From the NCBI GenBank assembly GCA_008828725.1, contig MEHQ01001227.1:1-64000 (forward strand): 64,000 bases of DNA, given 5' to 3'. Source of the DNA: Saccharina japonica. Its lineage: Eukaryota; Sar; Phaeophyceae; Laminariales; Laminariaceae. Numbering within the stretch: the first letter of the stretch is position 1; every line of letters begins with the position of its first letter. The position numbers and the translations under genes were made by a program. Under the pieces are notes generated by a model, which saw nothing but the letters and a program-made list of their open reading frames with translations, searched no databases and was not told where the DNA came from. This document shows positions 42,661 to 52,592 of the stretch, piece after piece.

Positions 42661-44147
42661 CAACAGCAATTACCCCTGGCCAGTGTCTACCCCACCGTGG
42701 CCACACCGCTCCAAGTCCTGTGTAGGAGGGTTCCGTAACGGTCCGCCTCCCAACGTCACCCAGAACCACCGATCTAACAAAATTAGTTTTTCCGCACACA
42801 CCAAACCCCTTGTGCACACCTGTATTTTGATTGCACCGCTTTTTTAACTTTTTGTTTTGTTGCAGTAGACTGACTACGTTACGCTCTCAACCCTGTCCCT
42901 TCCCGTTGAGTAAGTGCGCTTGTTTCTTCTAAGCTCTCCCTCCCGCCTCCCTCACCTCCCCAACGTGGTGTTTGCGCCGCCCTCGCCTCCTTGCTGTATC
43001 TCCTCCTTCTCTCGAAGAATCTCAGCCTTCGGGTAATTGCTCCGCGTTGTGGGTGCCCCTTCCTCCTCCTTCTCCAAATCCACGCGCTCTCTCTCTCGGT
43101 GCTTACTGTGCTTGTACCCTGTTTTTCCTACCTCGCCGAACCTACCTTCCACTCTATCGCCGGACTTCGTCCCACCCCACCCCCCTCCCCCGCGGGCTGC
43201 TGTTGTTGGTGTCTTCCTTTGCTTGCGTGCTTGTTTAAAAAAAAAAATTGAAAAACGATTTGCTGCCTGGCGTGCTCGCTTGCTTGCTCCCTCGCCCGCG
43301 TGCTCTCGACCTGCTTGCACCTTCGCTCTTACCTGCCTGCCTGCCTGCTTGCTTGCTTGCTTGCTTAAGTTAAAGCATTGGATTGTTATTGAAATGGGAA
43401 ACAATTTTTGTTTTTCCTTTGTTTTGAATACGATTTCCCTGAAAAAACGTGTTTGGGTCTTATCGAGGAATGGTGTATTGCGTGAAAAAATGAGAATAAC
43501 GCAGAAGGGTCAACAAACACCCGTGAGTAACCAACGAGGCGACCTTCGGCCTGTGTCCTCCCCGGGGCGCCTCTGCCAGCGGAAACTTATGTCTGCCGGC
43601 ACCGGCTAGGAGGCTATCACTCTAGGGATGTCTTGGGTGGGCTGGCGCAGCCCCGAAGCCCAACGCGGGCAGCAGCGACGGGAATACAGCGATCGAAGTT
43701 CTACGCCAAGTCGCGACCTGGTCGGTGCTCGTGTGGTTTGGGAGGCAAAGAGGGGTGAAAAATTGGATTCGCGGCGGCTTATGTTACTTTTTAGGCGCCG
43801 CAAGCGGTCTACACTATGCTAGGGCCCGTCGGGCCTCGCGCTGCGGCTGATCCGGTGGCCGTACCTCTCGGGAGTGGTGGATCTCGCCCCTGAATCGGTC
43901 GATGACATGGCTCAAGCTTGCGTGGCTTCCTTCGGTTTCATGGAACACGCCACGTCGAGTTGGATGAACTCCCAATTCAATAGAAAAAAAAGAGCAAAAG
44001 AAGTCCCAAAAGACTTCTTGTGGAATTCCGTTTTATTGAACTACTCAGTTTTTGAAATCGAAATATCTTGCTGGTTATTCACGTTTCTACTAATCAGGTC
44101 AAATCAAAACAAACGAACAAAAAAAAAAACACAAACAAACGAAAACA
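42661..44147. other. Non-genic stretch, possibly Harbinger-like element interior
   Basis: No domain recognised. 43.52-43.99 kb is GC-rich with an open plus frame (43,874-44,275) that reads into repeat X and is therefore not a real gene. A short CTGC/TTGC repeat lies at 43,335-43,368. Confidence 0.4.
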
Positions 44148-44168
44148 AATGTTCGTTAATACGGGCCC

Positions 44169-44291
44169 TTATAGGTCATTCCGCCACTTTTGTCTTTAAG
44201 GCTGATGTGCTGGTGGATGACATGATGGCCCATGGGGCCATCCCCTTTTGCCTCTCTCTCTGTTGGGACGACTAATACGATGACTTGAACC
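44169..44291 (+). repeat. Repeat X, copy 2, middle part
   Basis: TTATAGGTCATTCCGCCAC, then GGCTGATGTGCTGGTGGATG and GGGACGACTAATACGATGAC, matching 26,668-26,761 plus 28,267-28,290 with the LINE absent. The frame after the splice-like AG reads ADVLVDDMMAHGAIPFCLSL. Confidence 0.85.
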
Positions 44292-44754
44292 TGTCAGATA
44301 TCACCCTTTAACAGATTATCTACATGTGTTGAAGCTCATTGGTTTAGGTTGCCCCGCACTTTGATCAAGTTACACCGCAGATTTGTGTGACGTGTATTTT
44401 TAGACACGTACGAGTACACGTCTTCTCGGTCGCTTATCGACTCAGTTCTTCGTCCGCCTACTCTGAGATTGCGACGTGCCTCGTCTACCTTTCCTTGGTT
44501 GGAACGACTATCTCTTCCTAGCGGCTCTACTGCATTGACAACGGACGAGTGACCGCAGGTACATCATCAAGTTAATTTATCGTTAGTGAAGTTAAGTGAA
44601 AGACATCAAGCATTGTACATGTGTTTCTTCTCTGTTATAACTGCGGCTGTGGTATCACCCACACACAAGCAGATGCCTGGTCTCATGTAGTACTTGGATC
44701 CGTCCTTGCTGCCTGCTTCACACGCGTAGCATACAGGTCTACATTATACCGACA
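44292..44754 (+). repeat. 5' LTR of the copia element
   Basis: Starts TGTCAGATATCACC and ends TTATACCGACA. It shares long exact blocks with the 3' LTR, for example TTGAAGCTCATTGGTTTAGG and ACACACAAGCAGATGCCTGG. Confidence 0.95.
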
Positions 44755-44777
44755 GGTTTCGAGCCATCGTTAACGCG
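44755..44777 (+). other. Primer-binding site, possibly to an internal tRNA region
   Basis: Directly after the LTR the sequence is GGTTTCGAGCCATCGTTAAC. Its complement GATGGCTCGAAACC resembles a tRNA anticodon arm with loop CTCGAAA (anticodon CGA, serine) and a GATGG stem side. Priming from a half-tRNA at the anticodon arm is known for Drosophila copia, which uses initiator Met. Confidence 0.45.
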
Positions 44778-44831
44778 AGGACCTGCAGTCTATTTGTCCA
44801 CTCTCTTCTTGTTTTTTTGTTTTTGCACAAA

Positions 44832-45577
44832 ATGGCTGGATAATCGACCGACTCCAGTCGAACACATATCCCACGAGATACGTCTAGATTAAGCGGTGAA
44901 CCAGCAGCCTGGGTAGATTACAAGGAGAAACTGGATGACGTCTTGTTCTTCCACAGCAGCACTCTCCGAGATATATTTCAGGGGCAACCGCGGCCAGAGA
45001 AGTACGTGCTTATACCAAACGATGTATCAGTAATACCATCGTACGTACGAGAGCCTCGACGGCCGATTTTCGAGGCTAAATCCATCCCCGAGCAATGCAG
45101 AGGGATACCCGAGAGAGAGGCCCAATCGGATGCAAGTGAGGATGTCGCACGCGAAGCAGCAGAACTCGCAGGGCCCGTAACGCCTGCTGCACCGCCTTCA
45201 GGTTCTGTGATTGGACATGTTGGTCTATTCTTGCCCAATTCCTTAGGGTTCCAAGGAAGGTTTTCGGTCGTAGCCGGAAGCACGGCAGGAAGCAGGTTCT
45301 TGAAAAACTCTGCATGTGCACTGTGGGATCGTCGAAACAACGAGCTTTTTCGTATAATATACCATACGTGCAAGAATGTTGCACACAGTCTGCTGCAGCA
45401 ACTTCGTGCGGTCGATGGACGTGGGGACCGCGGCAACGGCCAGGAGGCTTTCAAGATCCTACGTAACAGGTACGACGGTAGGCCCGAAGCGCGCGTTCGC
45501 AGCTTGCTTGCAGAAAAGGAGAGCTGCACCCTCCAGCCTAGTGAGGATCCTGACGTATATTTTGCTAGACTATATAT
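44832..45577 (+). pseudogene. copia Gag, N-terminal part
   Basis: The likely initiator ATG at 44,832 is followed three codons later by TAA, after which the frame is open for about 245 codons. Early it reads LSGEPAAWVDYKEKLDD, and later LWDRRNNELFRIIYH, AFKILRNRYDGRPEARV and DPDVYFARLY, which match the UBN2/copia Gag core. It stops resembling Gag at YFARLY (45,575), where unrelated AT-rich DNA begins; related coding resumes near 47,105. Gag would form the cytoplasmic particle that packages element RNA. Confidence 0.8.
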
Positions 45578-47100
45578 ATGTATAGTTATGTTTGTGAAAT
45601 TTTTGCACTTTTCGAAACGTTTCTCTTCGTACGAGCGTTTTTCGGCCAAACTCTAAGTACTCCGACACGGGAGGCCCGGCCGGACACATTGGTCGAGGTT
45701 TGAGCTCGATCCGAGCACTGTAGCTCGCGTGGCGGGCGCTCAAAGTTTTTTTTCCCGCGGGAGTGGATAAGACAATTTCCCGGGTTCTCTGCACGAGGCC
45801 GTATTTTTCTACGTACGTGCCAGCAAATGATAATATTCCGGTTTTTGTTTTTTGCCCTATTTTTTCGCCCTTATTTCCACGAGGTCCTCATCATGAGCAC
45901 ACCGGAGAGCCCACCGACATACCACAGAACATGCAGAGAGCACAAGGTTACAATTCTGCGTAAGCACCAGCAGGTAACACCGTGCGTGTGGCTAGCTGTG
46001 TCTATCGAAGGAACCTGCAGTCCAGAATCCACACCATTTTTCTGTTTTGCTGCTGTGTGTGACAGACCCACGCAGTAATGACCGCTTTAAATAATTAGGA
46101 GTACCTCAACTGTCCTGATATATTTCGTTTTTTGTGTTTGTTTCCCGAAACTCACTCCAGTAACGCACGAGACATCAAACACCATGCAACGAATACGAAC
46201 AACGCCACAGCCCCGGCTAGAAGCACAAGCAGCACAGACGTGCCTGTGGCGGGTCCACCGTATTCTGCTGTGGCTATTAAGTATAGTGGTTGCTTTATGG
46301 GGGCTTGCATCCATCATCAGGCACACCACCACCACCACATACCTCTCTCTCTTCAGCTGATGCTGCTGCTTGCTGCTGCGCTTGCAGGATGTATGTGCGG
46401 TGTGCGACCTGTCGTGCCTCTGACACGCGCCGCGACAAATAATACTGCTGTACCATTACATGGAAAATGTATCTTTGAAAACATAGCTAAACGGTCACTG
46501 TGTCCGATTTCAGATTTGAAGGCTTGACTTCGATCCTTGCCGATGCCTACGTTTACGCTTTGTTTCTACTTTTTGTTCCTACTTTTTTTGTATTGTACGT
46601 AACAAAACCAAGCTGGTTATTGTCACACCACTACTGCTGTACATGTTTCACGTGTGCGTGCGTGTGCGCTGTGTGCCGTGTGTCATGCCTGTATGTGCAG
46701 CGTATCACGCTTGGAGTATTTTCAAACATCTTTTTGTCGGGAGTCCTCAGTTTCGTGCGGGATAGACCTTCCTTAGCTTGAGCTCCACAAGACTGAAATA
46801 TTGGCAAATATGTTCGGCATGATCTCTAACCATGATCGAGTCAATAGTAACGGTTCCACCATATTTCCGAGTTTGTTTTTATCCCGAAAAATGCAGGTGA
46901 AGTTTTAAGAAGGTCTAAATTTATGAACAGCAGAACTGTAGTAGTACGCAGTATATTTCATAACGTCGTATTTATGTACTACGAATTGAGTAAAATATGA
47001 TATGCGTATGATACAATTTCGCATGTTGTTGTACGCAGTAGATTTTCGATTCGTCCTTGCGCTACTCCCTTAGGCAGGTGCCGGAGGGGAACCTCATATG
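45578..47100. other. Non-coding insertion within copia Gag
   Basis: About 1.5 kb without recognisable coding, between Gag residues ...YFARLY and ...VGCTVDDYQPKANAL. I could not identify termini or a target duplication; it may be a decayed insertion. Confidence 0.5.
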
Positions 47101-47520
47101 GCCTACGATTACAACTACAGCAGGTTGGTTGCACGGTCGATGACTACCAACCTAAAGCGAATGCGTTGTCGGGACTCTCAGCCGAGTATATTCCAATGTT
47201 AAACCAGCTCCGCACTATGCAGTCGCTAGACCTGACCATGGTGAACGACATGCTGAGGGAAGTATATGTCAACGACATATTACCCAATAAATCCAAGAAG
47301 GATCCTCTCCGATGATACCGAAGCGAGGCAGCTATGACTACCACCACCGCAGTAAAGCGCTCGGATATGAAGCGCGACATGAGCGAAGCCGTGTGTCATT
47401 GTTGCAAGGAAAAAATACTTTAGGCTAACAAGTGCCTAACTAAGAAACCCCCACCTGGGGCTACCGGAACGAAGTGGTGCTCACTGCACAAGACGGCATC
47501 ACATTCGGACAATGAGTGCA
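47101..47520 (+). pseudogene. copia Gag, C-terminal part with zinc finger
   Basis: In phase with the N-terminal part. It reads VDDYQPKANALSGLSAEY, TMQSLDLTMVNDMLREVYV, then KWCSLHKTASHSDNEC, a C-x2-H-x4-H-x4-C zinc finger found in many copia Gags. A TGA (after DPLR) and a TAG (after KEKIL) interrupt it. Confidence 0.8.
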
Positions 47521-48008
47521 CGGCTCAGCAGGCAACGCCTCAGTCAGCTCCCCCTGTTTCTGCATTGCCAGCCACTATCTCCCTTGCTGCAGAGACTTGT
47601 TCATTTACTTTCGTGGCAAGCTCGTCGTTTTCGCACGTTCAGAAGGGAGGGATACAGCTACTGGTCGACAGCGGCTGCTCATCCCATATGGTCGACCCCG
47701 CGATGATCCCGAACGCCGAACAGCAACTTCGTCAATACCAGGAGCTTCAACCACGGCAACGCGTTTATGCAGCTGGATCACACGAGTTACTAGCCACTCG
47801 AGAGGCGATGCTCAAGCTAGGCGTTGACAACACCGACAGCAAGCAACGAGAGGTGAACATGTCTGTTTTACTGGTACCTGGTCTTGGTCGCAATCTGTTG
47901 TCTTCGTCAGCCGCGCTAGCACACGGGGTAGAGACGACAATATCTTCGTTTCCTGCGCTGACAGCAAAGGGAGAAACCATCCCGTTAAGAGCCGACCATA
48001 ATCTTTAG
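47521..48008 (+). pseudogene. copia aspartic protease
   Basis: Contains QLLVDSGCSSHMVD with the catalytic DSG, then VYAAGSHELLATREAM and SVLLVPGLGRNLLSSS, the strands of the retropepsin fold seen in Ty1/copia. It would cleave the polyprotein in the particle. The frame is continuous with Gag and ends at TAG (48,006-48,008), after which the same frame stays open. Confidence 0.85.
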
Positions 48009-48791
48009 TTTTTGGACGCAATTTTGCCGGAACTGCCGAGCGAACACGCCAACGTTGAAAACACGTCTAGCGCGACAAGCAAGCACCACGCGAATGTGGC
48101 TATTCATGAAGCGGCTCAACTTCTAGAGCTACGGTATACAGACTTAACTGGTCGAGGAAGTTCAGAATCTGAAACCAACAAATGCTATCGAGCGAAGCCC
48201 ACTGGGCACAACACAGGACTGGCGTCTGTAGACCGTATTGACGGGACATGTGATGATATTCCATCTGGGTATCGACCGCAATGCCTTTGCTCCGAATCTG
48301 GGGACGAGTGCACTGACGTTGCGTATCGAGAGTCCGGGCAAGGGTTTGCGACAACGAACACACCCCAACATAGAGGAGACCCTCAACAGGACCAGGAGCA
48401 GGAAAACTCTGAAAGTTTTGACACCACCAATGACAACGAAAGCGACACTATGATTGGCAACAGCGGTGAGGTGAGCAACAGCAGCGACGATTTTGTATCA
48501 TCTGAAACAACGAAGCCTGTACGGGTTACGAGTCGATGGAGACAAGTCGGAGGAGATGTCAACGCATCTACTTCCGGTAATATATACGGTACAGGGCATC
48601 CACTGCTTGACACACCGGTGCTTACCCGCGAAATCCCGGTTCCGAGAACCGCAGCTCAACCTTCCGTTCAGAGAGCATCCATCGAGGAAGAGCTGGCGGG
48701 TATATCTACTTTCGACGTCTGCACTTTAATATATACACCGAACGGGGAAACTCTTAATAAATCGACCGATACAGGTGTTACGCGACTTTGA
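48009..48791 (+). pseudogene. copia integrase-RT linker, remnant
   Basis: About 260 in-phase codons rich in Ser, Thr, Asn, Asp and Glu (for example QQDQEQENSESFDTTNDNES), typical of the acidic spacer between integrase and RT in copia polyproteins. The GAG-pre-integrase HHCC motif and DDE core that should precede it are missing, which implies a deletion near 48.01-48.10 kb. No RT motifs follow. Confidence 0.6.
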
Positions 48792-49153
48792 CAGCAGGAG
48801 TACTACTGGCGAGGCAGCAGCGGCTGGCGTTTACATATTTTAACATGACATGCAAGAGTGCATCGTGCATACCATTGCCACGAGGCCAACACGCGTTTTT
48901 AACTATCTGCTCTCTAACGTTTCCCTTCAGGACTCGCTTTTCTCTCGCAGTTCTCCTTCTCCTCCTCTTCCCTACCGGACAGATATATGACAAACATACG
49001 GTTTGCAACTTTCTACGCGAGCTGGTTGCATCGAACAAGATCATCGTATCCCACGTCGAGACGGCATATCAGCTACGAGATATGTTTACCAAATTGTTAG
49101 AGCACCCGATGTTTAAGTCCATGCTGGACAAGATAGCCGACTTCGCTTCTTGA
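48788..49153 (+). pseudogene. copia RNase H C-terminal remnant
   Basis: Only the end is recognisable: YDKHTVCNFLRELVASNK, then VETAYQLRDMFTKLLEHPMF, the KHIxVxxHFxREL and TxxQLADxFTKxL blocks at the end of Ty1/copia pol. The first half of this frame has no similarity I recognise. It ends in TGA. Confidence 0.8.
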
Positions 49154-49590
49154 ATTATGTTACAAGATCATCGTCACCACTTACATCATCACTTGTATTG
49201 AGGGGCGGGCGGTTGTTATGTTTGTTTTTTTTGTATGCGCTTGATTAGTATTCAGATACTACGCTCTATATACACCGAATTATTTTATGTTCAGACTTTG
49301 TGCTCGTACTCACGCATCGTAAGTCTTTGTTATTCGCGATTTTTACCAGATACACTCGGACATGAGTTTCTGAAGTATATTTTCTGAATAATTGGTCTTA
49401 CTCACGGAAATGGCTTGCGACGCTCACCACGATAGCAACCCCGAGATATAACGAGGGGCTAGGAATATCTGGTGATGTAGGGCGCTTGCTAAGACCTTTG
49501 TTCATTGTTTTTTTTCATCTACGATGCAGACACGTTTTATGTTATGACTATTCATACATTTTGCGATTACCCATGTAGCGATTATGTTCA
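49154..49590 (+). other. Non-coding 3' region of the copia element
   Basis: No gene between the RNase H end and the polypurine tract. Confidence 0.6.
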
Positions 49591-49600
49591 GCTAGGGGGG
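49591..49600 (+). other. Polypurine tract of the copia element
   Basis: GCTAGGGGGG lies directly against TGTCAG of the 3' LTR. Confidence 0.8.
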
Positions 49601-50062
49601 TGTCAGATATTACGCTTTAACAGATTATCTACATGTGTTGAAGCTCATTGGTTTAGGTTGCCCCGCACTTTGGTAACTTGCACCGCATATTTGTGTAACT
49701 TGTATTTTTAGATGCGTACGAGTACACGTCTTCTCGGTCGCTTATCGACTCAGTTCTTCGTCCGCCTACCCTGAGATTGCGACGTACCTCGTCTACCTTT
49801 CCTTGGTTGGAACGAGTAGCTCTACCTAGCGGCTCTATTGCATTGACACAGGGCGAGTGACCGCAGGTATATCATCAAGTTAATCCGTCGCTAGTGAAGT
49901 TAAGTGAAAGACATCAAGCATTATACATTTGGTTCTCGTCTGTTATAACTGCGGCTGTGGTATCACCCACACACAAGCAGATGCCTGGTTTACTGTAGGA
50001 CTTGGATCCGTCCTTGCTGCCTGCTACACACGCGTAGCATACAGGTCTACATTATACCGACA
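49601..50062 (+). repeat. 3' LTR of the copia element
   Basis: Starts TGTCAGATATTACG and ends TTATACCGACA; see the 5' LTR. Confidence 0.95.
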
Positions 50063-50190
50063 TAATCCATCTCACAAGGTGCTCGAACATGGCCTTTACG
50101 AACATGCCTCCCACTATCCTAGCACTGATAAGTGCCAACACCCGGTCCACTCTGTCGGCTTTCCGGTCGAGTGTACCTCCCACCCCCCAT
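50063..50190 (+). repeat. Repeat X, copy 2, last part
   Basis: ATCCATCTCACAAGGTGCTC, GGCCTTTACGAACATGCC, then a ~69 bp unit (ACTGATAAGTGCCAACACCC) like the tandem pair at 26,487-26,623. Confidence 0.85.
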
Positions 50191-50263
50191 GTTCTATATC
50201 AACCTTGCGATGATGTGTAGTTCTTGGTGCTCCTCGTCCTCCGGTGTACGTGACAGCACCACG

Positions 50264-50312
50264 TGTTAGCATATGGACGTTGCAATCCATGCGTATCTAT
50301 ATTGTGATGTGC
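50264..50312 (+). repeat. ~50 bp dispersed repeat, LTR-end-like
   Basis: TGTTAGCATATGGACGTTGC continuing to CATGCGTATCTATATTGTGA. The same sequence with a few changes is at 59,073-59,122. A TGTTA start is common at LTR ends, but no partner end was found. Confidence 0.7.
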
Positions 50313-50947
50313 GATTTTATAGTCCTAGGATCCATTGGGGGGGGGCGTACATAGGTACAGTAGATACTTTCTTACGCTTTCTTTGCTAGGATATAGCTTG
50401 CTGTTCAACACTACAGCATCACGAGTCTATTTTGCGATACGATTGCGCCCAACGTAGTCTATTGCCGTACTATCTGTACTCCTAATCTTATTGCGAGTAC
50501 GTACGAACATACATGTACACAACTGAACAGTGCACTTTTCGCTGTACTTGACGAATGTCATCAGTTTCTACTTCAAATTCATGTTGCTCTAGGTATCAAT
50601 TCGGGGGCACGATTGAACACCCATCATACGGGTTATGGCTTCTGTTCTAGGGTATACTTCGCTGGTATACACACCACGATTTGTTTTCTTCTTTGACTTT
50701 GCTTACACCAGGTACTACTCTGTAGGGTTCATATGAGTACGTACGCACGTCTATGCTGCACGATGGACACGCGTCTCAGTTTTATTAGATGTCTCTCCAA
50801 CTATCCTATGTTGATTGTTGGACAAATGAGTATTCACACGTACTGGTGCATACAGTAGGTCATTGCTATTTTTGTCTGGGTAAACACCCACCGACTTTCT
50901 TTTTTCTGCAAGTTTACGTACTATTTTCGTAGCTCTATTATTGTAGC
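50313..50947. other. Non-genic stretch
   Basis: Nothing recognised. Confidence 0.4.
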
Positions 50948-51011
50948 ATTGTGTTAGTATCGCAATCGAATGAGTAACATTCGCGTTGCTAGTCTCCGGT
51001 CTTACTAAAAA
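50948..51011 (+). repeat. H repeat copy 2
   Basis: ATTGTGTTAGTATCGCAATC, then GAATGAGTAACATTCGCG, then TTGCTAGTCTCCGGTCTTAC. Reverse complement of copy 1 at 1962-2026, with at most one difference. Confidence 0.9.
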
Positions 51012-51074
51012 TAACGTGTTGAGAAAGGTCCATATAGTATCGAGCAAGTTTTGTCCAGTGTTAGTATCGCAATC

Positions 51075-51363
51075 TATTGATACGACCTCAGGCGCATGAC
51101 AGGGCCTAGCACAGGCGGGTAGGGTCAGGGAGCTGGAGCGCTCCTCATGTAGGCATAAACCATGTATATATTATCGTCGGACCTCGCAGGCCAGCGTCGA
51201 AGCGGAGCTCGCGCGGAGTCGAGCAGGCAAGTCAAGCAAGTTGAGCCGGGAACAAACCCGGGCACTCAATTATATCTCAATAAAGCCTCATCAAGTATAT
51301 GAACTCCCTAATATATGTAACCGTCATCATACCTGTTGTATCGAGTACCAAGCACAATCAATA
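51075..51363 (-). repeat. LTR, left copy (3' LTR)
   Basis: 289 bp, TATTGATACGACC to CAATCAATA. It contains GCATAAACCATGTATATATT and AATAAAGCCTC on the plus strand. Confidence 0.9.
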
Positions 51364-51705
51364 TCCTCCCTGCTTTGTAATCGATACTGTGCGACACCAC
51401 ACATCCGCAGTATGCATACCGAAAAGGTGTACAGTCCCATCAACTAGTATCCTCCCTGTATAGTGAACAGTATGGCAATAAAGCATCACAATATCATAGC
51501 ATGCTCACACCTCATAGCTGTCCCGAAAACCACAAATCATCATCCCGAATCAATATCACACATTCCAAATTCACGTACCAAATGTGGACCACAATGTCCC
51601 AAAACCTCAAGCAAATTCGAAGTACCGAATACCACAAGATTAATAAAAACCTCAAGCAAATTCAGAGTGCCGAATACCAGAAATTGAAGCAAATTCATTC
51701 AAATT

Positions 51706-52006
51706 CAGATACCAAAATCTAAACCATACTGGCTCAAACTTCAACAATCTTCCAAGAACCTCAGCTGCCGAAACTAGGGCATAAGGCCTCGATAATCAGA
51801 CGGCCATCAGCTCGGTGTTAATAGGTCGATACAAGTGTATCCAGTAGTACGAACTTCAGATACCAAAATCTAAACCATACTGGCTCAAACTTCAACAATT
51901 TTCCAAGACACCCAGCTGCCGAAACTAGGGCATAAGGCCTCGATAATCAGACGGCCATCAGCTCGGTGTCAATAGGTCGATACAAGTGTATCCAGTAGTG
52001 CCAACT
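51706..52006. repeat. 151 bp tandem repeat, two copies
   Basis: CAGATACCAAAATCTAAACC starts at 51,706 and 51,857; near identical, including GGGCATAAGGCCTCGATAAT. Confidence 0.95.
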
Positions 52007-52330
52007 TCAGAATCACTGCACGTTGCAAGAATCTCGAAACCTGAAAAATCCTCAATACAAATCTCAATACCGTACAATTTATTCTCGGAACTACCAGACC
52101 AGCCGTTATTATCATTGAATATCTCCCTGACAATCAACAATACAGCTCCCGATCACGGTTCGACCAAAAACGGTATATCCGCACAGCAGTATCCACTATT
52201 TAAATCAGTAAACAGGCAGAATTTTCAATGCCCGAAAACCATCAATCAAAAACCACAACCCAACCTTAACCCCATCAGCCCAATCAAAAACTCAATCAAA
52301 ATCCTCCATTCTCGAATCCTCGTTCAATCA

Positions 52331-52592
52331 GTCAACCAGTCAATCAATGTATTTTCCGAACTATCAGAATAGCCGCCCAGACCAGACAGCCAGAGACGGT
52401 ATCACCATTGAGATCGACTCTAAAACTAAAAATAATAAATCTCTGATCCTCATTTCAGTCGGTCAACCAGTCAATCAATGTATTTTCCGAACTACCAGAA
52501 AAGCCGCCCAGGCCAGACAGCCAGAGACGGTACCACCATTGAGATTGACTCTAAAACTAAAACAATGTATCTCAAATCCTCATTCATACGCA
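52331..52592. repeat. 131 bp tandem repeat, two copies
   Basis: GTCAACCAGTCAATCAATGT starts at 52,331 and 52,462, each followed by ATTTTCCGAACTA and AGCCAGAGACGGTA. Confidence 0.9.

Larger units (their letters stand above)
31345..44168. mobile_element. Harbinger-like TIR pair enclosing 12.8 kb
   Basis: The left end GGGCCCATCTTAACGAACAT and the right end, as reverse complement GGGCCCGTATTAACGAACAT, match at 18 of 20 positions. Both sides are flanked by TTA (31,342-31,344 and 44,169-44,171), and repeat X on the two sides joins to the uninterrupted GGTATTTTATAGG of copy 1 with one TTA. A 3 bp TWA duplication and GGGCC-type TIRs are the hallmark of PIF/Harbinger and Tourist elements. No Harbinger transposase was seen; most of the interval is an RLE retrotransposon, presumably a later insertion. 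Confidence 0.7.
44292..50062 (+). mobile_element. Ty1/copia LTR retrotransposon, internally deleted
   Basis: LTRs of 463 and 462 bp (TGTCAG...CCGACA) differ at roughly 8 percent by eye, so the insertion is old. A PBS-like site follows the 5' LTR and GCTAGGGGGG precedes the 3' LTR. Internal order: Gag (interrupted), zinc finger, protease, a linker normally found between integrase and RT, then only the end of RNase H. Integrase core and RT are missing. It is inserted in repeat X copy 2, whose two halves abut the LTRs; I see no clean target duplication. Confidence 0.9.

Noticed and set aside
44978..45649. 223-codon minus-strand frame
   Set aside because: Antisense to copia Gag, which is supported by family motifs and LTR orientation.
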